Below, in pieces: positions 27,224-36,133 of a stretch of DNA of 64,000 bases. Below the pieces are notes generated by a model. The model was not told the origin of the DNA, searched no databases, and was given only the letters and a program-made list of their open reading frames with translations. Every line of letters starts with the position of its first letter. Position 1 is the stretch's first letter. A program made the translations under genes and the position numbers. Source of the DNA: an uncultured Clostridia bacterium (GTDB lineage: Bacteria > Bacillota > Clostridia > Monoglobales > Monoglobaceae); the NCBI GenBank assembly GCA_947631965.1, contig CANRNL010000003.1, forward strand, positions 25,960 to 89,959. The letters are read 5' to 3'.

Positions 27224-28369
27224 GTGTTTGAATTCGATACCGAGAACACAAATCCGGCACAGATTAAAGTTGTAGGAGTCGGAGGCGGCGGCAACAATGC
27301 CGTTAACAGAATGATAGAGGCGGGCGTTAAGTGCGTTGAATTTATCGCAATAAATACGGACAAGCAGGACCTCAGCCTTTCAAACGCTTCTCAAAAAATT
27401 CAGATAGGCGAAAAGCTCACCAAGGGGCTCGGCGCGGGCGCTCAGCCTGAAATCGGCGAAAAGGCGGCCGAAGAGAGCCACGAGGAGATAGAGGCGGCTT
27501 TAAAGGGCGCGGATATGGTTTTCGTTACTGCCGGTATGGGCGGCGGAACCGGTACGGGCGCGGCTCCCGTTGTTGCTAAGATAGCAAAGGATATGGGAAT
27601 ACTTACCGTCGGAATCGTTACAAAGCCGTTCTGGTTTGAGGGCAAGACCCGCGAAAAGAACAGCGCTGTCGGCATTGCCAACCTTAAATCCGCGGTTGAT
27701 ACGCTTGTTGTTATTCCCAACGACAAGCTTCTGGAGATTGCGGAGTCGAGAACTCCTCTCACAGAGTCGTTCAAAATGGCGGATGATGTTTTAAGGCAGG
27801 GCGTGCAGGGCATTTCCGACCTTATTTCAAGACCCGGACTTATCAGCCTTGACTTTGCGGACGTTAAGACCATAATGAAGAATACCGGACTTGCACATAT
27901 GGGTATCGGCGTTGCATCGGGCGAGAACCGTGCGGAAGAGGCGGCAAAGAACGCTATCAACAGTCCTCTTGTCGAAACCACGTTTGAAGGCGCAAAGGGC
28001 GTTATTCTGAACGTAACAGGCGGCAAGGACCTTGGAATTATGGAGGTTCAGGCTGCGGCGAAGCATATTACCGACGCTTGCGACGAGGATTCCAATATTA
28101 TTATAGGCGCTATCATTGACGAGTCGATGGGCGAGGATTTGCAAATTACGGTCATTGCGACGGGCTTTGAAGGCGGCAACGACAGGCAGAGCGACGGCGG
28201 TCTGTTTTCGGGCAAGGACATCTTGTCAAGCCTTGACATCAACAAGAAAAAGGACGGCTCGGACAGCGAATCCGGCGCAAAAGGCGCATCGGGCGAGCCT
28301 GCTCCCCGCAGAAGCCGTTGGAGCGAGGATGACGGAATCGACGTTCCTACATTTTTGAGAAAAAAGTAA
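27224..28369 (+). CDS. ftsZ: Cell division GTPase FtsZ
   Basis: Tubulin homologue that forms the Z-ring. 381 residues: nucleotide-binding [13 protein letters not shown] near the N-terminus, the tubulin signature [16 protein letters not shown] near residue 107, and the C-terminal conserved peptide DVPTFLRKK, which binds membrane tethers and regulators, after a linker of about 40 residues. GTG 27224 follows GGAGGAGGAAAAGG. FtsA is not encoded next to it; SepF or another tether must be elsewhere. Confidence 0.98.
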   Translation: MFEFDTENTNPAQIKVVGVGGGGNNAVNRMIEAGVKCVEFIAINTDKQDLSLSNASQKIQIGEKLTKGLGAGAQPEIGEKAAEESHEEIEAALKGADMVFVTAGMGGGTGTGAAPVVAKIAKDMGILTVGIVTKPFWFEGKTREKNSAVGIANLKSAVDTLVVIPNDKLLEIAESRTPLTESFKMADDVLRQGVQGISDLISRPGLISLDFADVKTIMKNTGLAHMGIGVASGENRAEEAAKNAINSPLVETTFEGAKGVILNVTGGKDLGIMEVQAAAKHITDACDEDSNIIIGAIIDESMGEDLQITVIATGFEGGNDRQSDGGLFSGKDILSSLDINKKKDGSDSESGAKGASGEPAPRRSRWSEDDGIDVPTFLRKK

Positions 28370-28395
28370 AAGTAAATTGCAAAAGTAAATTGCAA

Positions 28396-28425
28396 AAGGG
28401 AGCGCATGTCGCTCCCTTGATTTTT
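28396..28425 (+). terminator. Intrinsic terminator after ftsZ
   Basis: A 9-bp stem (28396-28404 with 28410-28418) with a 5-nt loop and a T-rich tail. Just upstream, a 14-bp unit AAAAGTAAATTGCA is tandemly duplicated (about 28368-28396). Confidence 0.85.
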
Positions 28426-28459
28426 AGCAGAAAATCGTTAAAAAATAATCAAATAATTG

Positions 28460-28488
28460 TTGACAAAAACGCGCCGTAATGGTATAAT
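28460..28488 (+). promoter_or_regulatory. Fully consensus promoter upstream of rnmV
   Basis: TTGACA (28460-28465), exactly 17 nt, TATAAT (28483-28488). Both boxes match consensus at every position. Predicted start near 28495. Confidence 0.9.
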
Positions 28489-28494
28489 TACAAA

Positions 28495-28576
28495 GTAACA
28501 AAGATAAATTTGAAATTTGTTTTATCCTTATAAATATTTTCCCCAAAACACTCAATATTTTTTATTGAGTGTTTTT
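28495..28576 (+). ncRNA. Candidate ~80-nt small RNA or attenuator leader before rnmV
   Basis: From the consensus promoter to a perfect 11-bp hairpin (28547-28557 with 28563-28573) ending in TTTTT. The terminator-like hairpin lies 18 bp before the rnmV start. An internal AU-rich hairpin (about 28500-28530) is possible. It could be a free small RNA or an attenuated leader controlling RNase M5. No known RNA family was recognised. Confidence 0.45.
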
Positions 28577-28594
28577 CGCTGAGGAGATGATATT

Positions 28595-29188
28595 TTGCTT
28601 CACATTAACGAGGTCATTGTGGTTGAGGGCAGGTTTGACCGTGAAAAGCTCAGACGTATAACCGACGCGCCGATAATCTGCACCGACGGATTTGAAATAT
28701 ACAGGAGCAAAGCGCTTTTAAGCTCGATACGCGCCGCCGCGAAGGACAGAGGCGTGATAATTCTCACCGACTCGGACGGCGCGGGCTTTCGCATACGAAA
28801 TTATTTGAAGCAGTGCCTCGGCGGGGTCGAGGTAAAACATGCATATGTTCCGCGCGTCGAGGGCAAGGAAAAGCGCAAGAGTACGGCGGGCAAAGAGGGC
28901 ATTTTGGGCGTTGAGGGCATTGACGAAGCGAAGCTCACCGAAATTCTGTCTCGTTTTGCGGATAATGAGGGAGCGCCCGCCGGCGAGAAGATAACAAAGC
29001 AAATGTTCTATGACGACGGACTCAGCGGCGGTGCGGACAGTGCGGCGCGCCGACGCGCTCTGGCGCATATTCTGAATCTGCCTCCGCGAATAAGCGCGAA
29101 CGCGATGCTCGACATTTTGAATAAGGCTTACGGCTTTGAAAAATACAAGTCGGCGCTCGAAAAGCTTGACAAGGATAAAATTGTCTGA
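28595..29188 (+). CDS. rnmV: Ribonuclease M5 (5S rRNA maturation)
   Basis: TOPRIM nuclease that trims precursor 5S rRNA. 197 residues: TOPRIM motif NEVIVVEGRFDREKLR with the acidic Glu at the N-terminus, ILTDSDGAGFRIR for the DxD motif, HAYVPRVEGK and GVEGIDEAKL, then a C-terminal RNase-M5-type domain with LNLPPRISANAMLDILN. TTG 28595 lies 8 nt after GAGGAG. The frame runs to 29188 and its end contains the promoter of the cobalamin riboswitch. The placement after ftsZ is not the usual one, which is near ksgA and tatD. Confidence 0.92.
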   Translation: MLHINEVIVVEGRFDREKLRRITDAPIICTDGFEIYRSKALLSSIRAAAKDRGVIILTDSDGAGFRIRNYLKQCLGGVEVKHAYVPRVEGKEKRKSTAGKEGILGVEGIDEAKLTEILSRFADNEGAPAGEKITKQMFYDDGLSGGADSAARRRALAHILNLPPRISANAMLDILNKAYGFEKYKSALEKLDKDKIV

Positions 29189-29194
29189 TACAAT
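29166..29194 (+). promoter_or_regulatory. Promoter of the cobalamin-riboswitch operon, inside the end of rnmV
   Basis: TTGACA (29166-29171), 17-nt spacer, TACAAT (29189-29194). The -35 and spacer overlap the last codons and stop of rnmV. Predicted start near 29201, just upstream of the riboswitch. Confidence 0.8.
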
Positions 29195-29200
29195 CTAAGA

Positions 29201-29360
29201 AAATAAAATATCACTTCGGATTATGGAAGCCGGTGAAAATCCGGCACAGGCTTACCCCTACTGTAAGCGGTTACAAAATCCGCATAACGCCATTGTCGTA
29301 TATGATATGATGAGAAGGCGCGGATTTTGGCTATGTCGCAAGTCAGGATACTTGTCCGAA
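29201..29360 (+). ncRNA. Cobalamin (B12) riboswitch aptamer
   Basis: The 5' core runs from about 29218: GGAAGCCGGTGAAAATCCGG, then CACAGGCTTACCCCTACTGT and AAGCGG, matching the conserved GGTG-GAATCC-G and CCCC-ACTGT segments. The B12 box AAGTCAGGATACTTGTCC is at 29340-29357. Spacing of about 120 nt between the two is normal. A terminator hairpin follows, so corrinoid binding is expected to stop transcription of the five downstream genes. Confidence 0.93.
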
Positions 29361-29420
29361 GGCGGACTGAACCGATTTCTGGGTGGGGATATCGAGCTTT
29401 TTTTGTTGTGCTTTCGCATA

Positions 29421-29449
29421 ATCTCTCCCGAATTTCGGGAGAGATTTTT
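29421..29449 (+). terminator. Riboswitch expression-platform terminator
   Basis: Stem 29421-29430 with 29436-29445 (plus A-U pairs toward the loop), then TTTTT. It sits between the B12 box and the AAGGAGG of the first gene. Outer segments GCATAAT (29416-29422) and ATTATGC (29450-29456) are also complementary, so an alternative longer fold is possible. Confidence 0.85.
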
Positions 29450-29472
29450 ATTATGCTTAAGGAGGCAAAAAA

Positions 29473-32400
29473 ATGAAAATTCAAAGGACAAAACGACTTG
29501 CGGCGTGGCTTATTGCTGTAATATTTACGCTTACCGCACTCCCGTCGGGGCTTAAAGCGGTGTTTGCCGATGATGTGAACGAAATCGGCTCGGCGGCTGA
29601 ACTAAGCTCAATGAGCGCGGGCGAATACAGGCTAACGAGCGATATTGTTTTGGAGGATTGGTCGCCCGCCGAAGTCGGCGCGGGAGTTATTCTGGACGGC
29701 GACGGTCATACTCTGACGCTTTGCGGCACGCCGCTTTTTGACAGGATAGAGGATGGTGCGGTAATAAAAAATCTGATTTTGGACGGCACTGTTACGTCGG
29801 AGAGCAGCGTCGGCTCTTTCGCGGTAATAAACAACGGCACGATAAGAAACTGCGCGTCGTATGCGGATGTTACATATTCGGGTACGGGCGGCTATGATTG
29901 GCTGCCCGACTATGCGGCGGGACTTGTCGGCAGCTTCAGCGCCGCAACAGGAACGCTGTCGGGCTGTCTTTACGCGGGAGAGCTTAATACCGGCAGCGCG
30001 CCTCTTTACGGCACACTCGCAAATTTTCAATTTTTCGCGGAAGGCACGATTGAAAACTGCGTTGGCGTAGGCTCGGACAGAATAGGAATGTCGGAGGGCA
30101 TATCCTCGAACACGGTGATAGACGCGGGCAGCAACCTGACTTTGACCGACCTCGAAGCATTTTCGCCTGAGGAGTACGTCTATTTATTCAACGCGGGTCT
30201 TGAGGACGGGGATTTGACCTGGAGCGTTGAGGACGGAGTTCTCGCGCCGCGAAAAAACGGCGGTGAAATAATAGAGCCGGAGGCGGACGAGGCCGACCTT
30301 GCGCTTTTGTCGGAGGCAATTTCAGCCGCTAAGACGGTCGACCTCGGCAAGCTGTATACCGCGCAGAGCTTCGGCGCGTTCAGGACCGCTCTTGAAAAAG
30401 CCGAGGGGATAGACGCGGGGGCAAGCACCAAAAAGTCGGCGGTAGTCAAGGCGGCGGAGGAGCTTCGCGCCGCGGTTGACGGACTTTGCGAAAGGACGGC
30501 TTCAAGCGTTGATATAAGCGATAAGGACGCGACCCCGATAACCTCGGTCGCGGAGCTTGAAAGTATGACGAGCGGCGGCTTTTACCGCCTTGATGCAGAC
30601 CTTGAAATTACGTCCGGCGATTGGTGGTTCGGCTACTTTGACGCGGTTATGGACTGCGTGCTGGACGGCGGCGGACATACGATAACCCTTTCAAACGACA
30701 AGCCGCTGTGGAACAAAATAGGCGAAAATGGCGTTGTGCAGAACCTTGGGATAAAGGGAAGCGTATCGAACACCAACGATTTCGGCGCGCTCGCGGCTGA
30801 GTGCGCGGGAGTTATAGTCAACTGTTTCTCTCAGGCGGACGTTAAAATCACGGGCTATAACGACGCGGCGAAAAACGCCGGCGGTTTTGCCGCCGCAGTC
30901 ACTTCGGGCGGCGCGATAATAAACTGCTGCGTTACGGGAACGGTGACCGCTAAAGGGCTTGTCGGCGCGGTCGCGGGTATGTCGGAAGAGAATACGCAGG
31001 TCAAAAACTGCGTATGGCTCGATAGCGCGGCAACCGACGCGATAGGAGAAAACAATAGTATAAGCGAGGATTTGAGAGCGTTTTCCCGCGCCGAGTTTTA
31101 CGACCGCACGGTCATAGACATACTCAACCGCGGCAGAGATGAGTTTTCCAAGGAGTGGACACTCAGCGACGAGGGCTTTCCGCATCTCGGAGACGAGGGC
31201 TCGTTTACTCCGTCCGAAGATTTTGTAACGCTCTCATATACGAGCTGTTACGGCGGCAATGCGATAAGCTTTAAGAATACCGACGGAATAAATATTTCGC
31301 TTGCGGAGGCGGCGGAGCAGACAGGTACGCCTTCGGGACGCTTTGAGTATCCCGATTACGGCGGAGATACCGCGTGGGTGCCGCAGACCGTTTCGGGCGG
31401 CGCGAACAATGTGCTTGTAAGCGAGGATGGCGAGCTGTTCATATACGGCGCGGGAAGCATAGAGGTGGTCGTGTATGATAAAACCTCGTGGAGCGGAACG
31501 CAGTATGAAAAGGAGCTTACCCGCTTTACGGTCAGCGTTTCGGAAATTACCGCCGATGCGTTGAAAATTTCGGTGAGCGGAGACTATACTTCCGAGAACG
31601 GCGACGGAAGCTATACCGTCAAGGGAAGCGCGGTGTCCTCGGTCAGCGTGGGTATAGAAATAGACGGAACGTGGAGAAACGCGCAACCTCTGCTCTTTGA
31701 TTACGACTACGAGGGAGATGTGTTTTCAACAAGAAATACGTTTTATGCCGCAAAGCCCGGCAAAATTACGGTTACGGTGTCGGGTATGGGACAGTCCGCG
31801 TCGGCGGAAATAATCTCGGAGTATGTTCCGGTTGAGAAGATTACGCCCGCTCCGAGTGGGGAGTATGTAATTCACGAGCGAAACGCGAACAGCGAGAGAA
31901 GCGGCAGCTTTTTGGATTTGACGCTTTCGCACGGCGCGGGAACGGTGGTTGTCGAGCCTGACAACGCGAGCTACCGCGATAATTGGGAGCTTATTTCGGA
32001 CGCGCCCGAAGTCGCGGAGTATATTCCCTCGTTTTTGCGCGCCGTCCTGCCGTACAGGGCGGGAGAATTTACTCTGAAGGCTGTATCGACCGACCCCGAA
32101 CTTACCGAAGAGGTAAGCGGAACGAGCAAGGTTAAAATTTCGTATTTCAACCCGATAACGGATGTTTCGGTTTCCGAAAGTGAATTTACGGTAAAGGAAA
32201 ACGAGAGCATCGACCTGCCGATAACGTTTGTCGGTGAGAGGAGCGCGGAGGGCTATCATGTGACCGAGCCTGATATGGTATGGAGCTTTGAGGGCGACGG
32301 CGAGGTCGAAATTTCAAGAGACAGTCTCGGAGTGCTTACGAGAAGCGAGCTTGAATACTGCATAGCAAACGATAAATTTAAGCTGACAGGTATTTCTAAA

Positions 32401-35082
32401 GGAACGGTTACGGTGACGGGCACGCCGGTTGACGGCACAAATTCGCCAGGTCCGGTAAAGTTTACGGTGACGGTCGCTTCGGACGGCGAAGAAGCGCCGG
32501 TTGACTGCGAAAAGCTTGCGCGGAGCGCATCCGATTCTGTTTTGAGCTATCTTTTGAATTTAAACGCGGGCAAAAATTATGTGTACGGCGACGAGTGGGA
32601 TATATTCGCGCTGTGCAGGAGCGGCATAGCCGCAGACGGACTTGACGGGTACTTAAATTCGGTGGAGCAGGCGTACAAATCGCCCTCCGAAACCGAGCTA
32701 AAGCCCACCACGATTGCCAGAGTTATACTTGCGCTCGGCGCGGCGGGCGAGGACGCGTCAGACTTTCGCGGATTAAATCTGCCCTCGCTTTTATATAACA
32801 GCGACCGCATAACCGAGGGCGGCAACGAGCCTATTTGGGCGCTTATCGCGCTTGACAGCCTTAAATTTGACGTACCGAGCGACGCGAAGTGGTCTAGGGA
32901 AGCGCTCGTCTCCGAGCTTCTCGAAAAGTATTATAACGCGGAGCGCGGCGGGTTCGGGCTGGAGGACAACATTTCCTGCGACGCCGACGTTACCGCTATG
33001 GCGATACAGGCGCTCGCGCCGTATGTAAGTGAAAACGAGGCGACGGCGGACGCGGTGAAAAACGCGCTCGGATACCTCAAAAACAGTATGAACAAAAGCT
33101 GCGACTTCGGAACCTCGGAGACGGGAGCGCAGGTGCTTGTTGCGCTGGCGGCTCTCGGCATCGACCCCGCGGATATTGAAAACGGTTTTGCCGCAGGCGC
33201 GGCGCAAAATGTCGTGACGGCTTTGTACTCGTACAAAGCCGAGGACGGAGGTTTTAAGCATTTACTGTCCGACGGCTTTTCGACAAAGATGAGCGCGATA
33301 CAGGCGCTCTGCGGTTTTAACGCCTACTTGCGTTTTGCGGGCGGCGAAAATTCACTGTACGACCTGACCGACTCCGCAAGCATTAAAAAGACAACCACTG
33401 TGAGATTGAGGATAGAGGGCTCGACCGAAAATATATTTGACGGATATGTGTCGGCAAAGTCGGACCGAAGCGCGACTGTAGAGGACGTTTTAAACAGTCT
33501 TGCCGAGTCGGGTCAGCTTGATATAGAGATGAAGGACAGCGTCTACGGCGGAAAATACATAACCGAGATAGCGGGCGAGCGTGAAGGGCATTTCGGCGGC
33601 TATGACGGCTGGCTGTTTCGTATAAACGGCAGGCTTTCGGATTACGGAATTTCGTACGCGGAGGTAAGCGGCGGCGATGAGGTCTTGCTTTATTACGGGG
33701 ATTATGATATGCTTTATCCCGAAGCCGACACATCTCGGTTAAACTCGGACGGAGTGATAAGGTTTACGGCGACGTACACCTCGTATTCTCAGGACGAGAG
33801 CGGAAACCCGATTGAAGCGGAAATTACCGTGCCGATTGCCGATGCGTCGGTGACGTGGGGCTACGGACAGGGGCTTACCGCGGAGTATAAGACGAACGAA
33901 AACGGCGAGGTGACAATACCGCAGTCAAGGCTCACAAACGGCGTGCATAATCTCCAAATCGAGAAGTATGACGCGTCGGGCAAGCCTCTTGTGATAAGGC
34001 TTGCGAAAGACTTTGCCGTGACCGTGACCGTGAGCGGTCAGGGCGGAGGCGGTGCGGGAGGCACGTCTGCGGGAACGGCGTACTTTACGCTCATCGGCGA
34101 CGACCCGCACGGTGCGAACGGGCATGAAAAATACACAACATGGATTTCCCGCACGGCGGTATCGCTCGACGATTGCAAAACGGTCGGCGACGCGTTTAAA
34201 AAGGTTTTAAACGCGAACGGCTACACATATTCGGGTCTGGAGAGCAACTATATAAAGAGTATAACCACGCCCGACGGCGTTACGCTTTCGGAGTTTACAA
34301 ACGGTAAAAATTCGGGTTGGCTTTATACCGTGAACGGCAAAAGACCGAGCGTAGGCCTTAACGACTGCGTTTTGAAAAACGGCGACTTAGTAAACTGGTA
34401 TTATACCGACGACTATAATGCTTCCTCGGCTTCTGGTACGAGCGGTGTAGGTTCGGGCGTGGGTTCGGGTAAAACCGAAAGCAGTCCGACCGCGTCCGAC
34501 AAGCCCGAAACCGAACCGAGCATTGCCGAAAATGCTAAATTTTCGGACATTGACGGACATTGGGCGAAGGAATACATAGAGTATCTGTCGAGTGTCGGCG
34601 AAGTCATAAACGGCAAGAGCGAAGGTGTTTTCGCGCCCGACGACGAGATTACGCGCGCGGAGTTTTTGGCTGTTCTTGCAAGGCTCAGCGGAGATGAAAC
34701 GCCCTCGCCCGACGATAGGTTCTCGGACGTTTTGCCGTATGAATGGTATGCGTCATATGTGGCTTGGGGCGTTTCGCATGGGATCGTGAACGGAATTTCG
34801 GAGAGCGAATTTGCGCCCGCCGCCAATATTACGCGTCAGGATATGTCGGTTATGCTTTCGCGTTATCTTGAATATATCGGCGCGGAAAATTTAAGCGGCG
34901 GCGGCTCGGAGTTTGCGGACGACGGCGAGATTGCGGACTATGCAAAGGACGCTGTGTACGGGCTTAAAAACATCGGCGCGATAGACGGCAGGGGCGAAAA
35001 TATGTTTGTACCGCTCGGAACCGCGACGCGCGCCGAGGCTTCAAAAATAATTGTCGAGCTTCTGCAAGACGGCATTTTGTAA
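29473..35082 (+). CDS. SLH-anchored transcobalamin-like surface protein (helical repeat + two DUF4430)
   Basis: 1869 residues, exported. Signal peptide 1-32. Two beta-helix-like modules (about 35-265 and 345-570) with ILDGDGHTLTL / VLDGGGHTITLS units are separated by a FIVAR-like helical segment (about 272-335). Ig-like domains span about 580-1005. Residues about 1011-1300 form helical repeats of the alpha6/alpha6 prenyltransferase/transcobalamin type (IWALIALDS, RGGFGLEDN, DGGFKH). DUF4430 domain 1 is at about 1308-1414 (YDGWLFRINGR), a beta domain follows, and DUF4430 domain 2 is at about 1534-1650 (SGWLYTVNGKRPS). Three SLH domains (1686-1869) attach it to the wall. Helical repeat plus DUF4430 mirrors the alpha/beta domains of intrinsic factor. 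First gene under the B12 riboswitch; corrinoid capture is inferred. Confidence 0.9.
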   Translation: MKIQRTKRLAAWLIAVIFTLTALPSGLKAVFADDVNEIGSAAELSSMSAGEYRLTSDIVLEDWSPAEVGAGVILDGDGHTLTLCGTPLFDRIEDGAVIKNLILDGTVTSESSVGSFAVINNGTIRNCASYADVTYSGTGGYDWLPDYAAGLVGSFSAATGTLSGCLYAGELNTGSAPLYGTLANFQFFAEGTIENCVGVGSDRIGMSEGISSNTVIDAGSNLTLTDLEAFSPEEYVYLFNAGLEDGDLTWSVEDGVLAPRKNGGEIIEPEADEADLALLSEAISAAKTVDLGKLYTAQSFGAFRTALEKAEGIDAGASTKKSAVVKAAEELRAAVDGLCERTASSVDISDKDATPITSVAELESMTSGGFYRLDADLEITSGDWWFGYFDAVMDCVLDGGGHTITLSNDKPLWNKIGENGVVQNLGIKGSVSNTNDFGALAAECAGVIVNCFSQADVKITGYNDAAKNAGGFAAAVTSGGAIINCCVTGTVTAKGLVGAVAGMSEENTQVKNCVWLDSAATDAIGENNSISEDLRAFSRAEFYDRTVIDILNRGRDEFSKEWTLSDEGFPHLGDEGSFTPSEDFVTLSYTSCYGGNAISFKNTDGINISLAEAAEQTGTPSGRFEYPDYGGDTAWVPQTVSGGANNVLVSEDGELFIYGAGSIEVVVYDKTSWSGTQYEKELTRFTVSVSEITADALKISVSGDYTSENGDGSYTVKGSAVSSVSVGIEIDGTWRNAQPLLFDYDYEGDVFSTRNTFYAAKPGKITVTVSGMGQSASAEIISEYVPVEKITPAPSGEYVIHERNANSERSGSFLDLTLSHGAGTVVVEPDNASYRDNWELISDAPEVAEYIPSFLRAVLPYRAGEFTLKAVSTDPELTEEVSGTSKVKISYFNPITDVSVSESEFTVKENESIDLPITFVGERSAEGYHVTEPDMVWSFEGDGEVEISRDSLGVLTRSELEYCIANDKFKLTGISKGTVTVTGTPVDGTNSPGPVKFTVTVASDGEEAPVDCEKLARSASDSVLSYLLNLNAGKNYVYGDEWDIFALCRSGIAADGLDGYLNSVEQAYKSPSETELKPTTIARVILALGAAGEDASDFRGLNLPSLLYNSDRITEGGNEPIWALIALDSLKFDVPSDAKWSREALVSELLEKYYNAERGGFGLEDNISCDADVTAMAIQALAPYVSENEATADAVKNALGYLKNSMNKSCDFGTSETGAQVLVALAALGIDPADIENGFAAGAAQNVVTALYSYKAEDGGFKHLLSDGFSTKMSAIQALCGFNAYLRFAGGENSLYDLTDSASIKKTTTVRLRIEGSTENIFDGYVSAKSDRSATVEDVLNSLAESGQLDIEMKDSVYGGKYITEIAGEREGHFGGYDGWLFRINGRLSDYGISYAEVSGGDEVLLYYGDYDMLYPEADTSRLNSDGVIRFTATYTSYSQDESGNPIEAEITVPIADASVTWGYGQGLTAEYKTNENGEVTIPQSRLTNGVHNLQIEKYDASGKPLVIRLAKDFAVTVTVSGQGGGGAGGTSAGTAYFTLIGDDPHGANGHEKYTTWISRTAVSLDDCKTVGDAFKKVLNANGYTYSGLESNYIKSITTPDGVTLSEFTNGKNSGWLYTVNGKRPSVGLNDCVLKNGDLVNWYYTDDYNASSASGTSGVGSGVGSGKTESSPTASDKPETEPSIAENAKFSDIDGHWAKEYIEYLSSVGEVINGKSEGVFAPDDEITRAEFLAVLARLSGDETPSPDDRFSDVLPYEWYASYVAWGVSHGIVNGISESEFAPAANITRQDMSVMLSRYLEYIGAENLSGGGSEFADDGEIADYAKDAVYGLKNIGAIDGRGENMFVPLGTATRAEASKIIVELLQDGIL

Positions 35083-35118
35083 AAATACGGCTGTGAGCTT
35101 TTTGGCAGGTGGGAATAT

Positions 35119-36129
35119 ATGAATTTGTTTAAAAGAACGATTGCTTTGGTGCTTATAATTTTAAATTTGTGTGTATGCGCGTTTGCGGAGAGTAGCGACT
35201 TTTCGGATACCGCAAGGTTCCTTGTTGACACGGTTGCCGAGCCGAGCGTCGGTATGGTGGGCGGCGAGTGGACTGTTCTGGGGCTTGCGCGAAGCGGCGC
35301 GGCTGTTCCCGACGGCTACTTCGAGGGCTATCTTTCCCGCGCGGAGGACTACGTTAAGGAGTGCGGCGGCGTTTTGAGCGAGAACAAGTACACCGAGTAT
35401 TCAAGGGTGATAATCGCGCTTACCGCGCTCGGAGTTGACCCGCACTCGTTCGCGGGCTATGACCTGACCGCGCCGCTTTCGGACATTGAAAAAACGGTCA
35501 GACAGGGTATAAACGGCGCGATTTACGCGCTGATTGCGCTGGATTGCGGCAGCTATTCGGGCGGCAGAGAGGAATATATAGACGAGATTCTTTCGCTTCG
35601 GCTTGCGGACGGCGGCTTTTCCCTGTCGGGCGACAGCCCCGACGCAGACGTTACCGCGACAGCGCTTCAGGCTCTTTCAAAATACACCGACCGAGCGGAG
35701 GTAAGTGCGGCTGTCACGGCGGCGGTCGATTGCCTTTCTAAAATTCAGGACGCGGACGGCGGATATTCGAGCGGCGGGGTAAAGACCTCGGAGAGCTGCG
35801 CGCAGGTTTTGACCGCGCTGTGCGAACTGGGGATTGACGTAAATGACAGCCGCTTTGTTAAAAACGGCAACACTGTTTTGGACGCGCTTTTGTCTTACCG
35901 CACCGCGGACGGCGGCTTCGAGCATACTCACGGCGGCGGGGTTTCGCTGATGTCCGCCGAGCAGGCGTATTACGCTCTCGCAGACCTTGAGCGTGTGCGC
36001 GGCGGCAAAACCTCGCTTTACAATATGAGTGCGACCTCTACGCTCCCCGACGCGGAAAAGACAATAATGAAGCTTCGCGAAAATCTTATATCGGCTTACG
36101 AAAAATATGTCGAATTGAGTTGGAAATGA
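35119..36129 (+). CDS. Secreted alpha6/alpha6-type helical-repeat protein, transcobalamin alpha-domain-like
   Basis: 336 residues. Signal peptide 1-23 ending CAFA. The rest is helical repeats paralogous to residues 1011-1300 of the preceding protein. Shared features: EWTVLGLARSG, SRVIIALTALGVD, NGAIYALIALDCG, DADVTATALQALSKY, SCAQVLTALCELGID, and the closing DGGFEH / GGKTSLYNM. Such repeats form toroids in terpene cyclases, prenyltransferases and the cobalamin-binding alpha domain of transcobalamin. No catalytic DxDD or zinc ligands of cyclases or prenyltransferases were seen, which favours a binding role. It lacks a DUF4430, which is supplied by the gene 4 bp downstream. Inferred role: half of a two-chain corrinoid binder. 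Confidence 0.85.
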   Translation: MNLFKRTIALVLIILNLCVCAFAESSDFSDTARFLVDTVAEPSVGMVGGEWTVLGLARSGAAVPDGYFEGYLSRAEDYVKECGGVLSENKYTEYSRVIIALTALGVDPHSFAGYDLTAPLSDIEKTVRQGINGAIYALIALDCGSYSGGREEYIDEILSLRLADGGFSLSGDSPDADVTATALQALSKYTDRAEVSAAVTAAVDCLSKIQDADGGYSSGGVKTSESCAQVLTALCELGIDVNDSRFVKNGNTVLDALLSYRTADGGFEHTHGGGVSLMSAEQAYYALADLERVRGGKTSLYNMSATSTLPDAEKTIMKLRENLISAYEKYVELSWK

Positions 36130-36133
36130 TGAT

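Noticed and set aside
35119..36129. Squalene-hopene cyclase or protein prenyltransferase activity for the helical-repeat protein
   Set aside because: It has a signal peptide, lacks the DxDD motif and zinc ligands, and sits in a B12-riboswitch operon with DUF4430.
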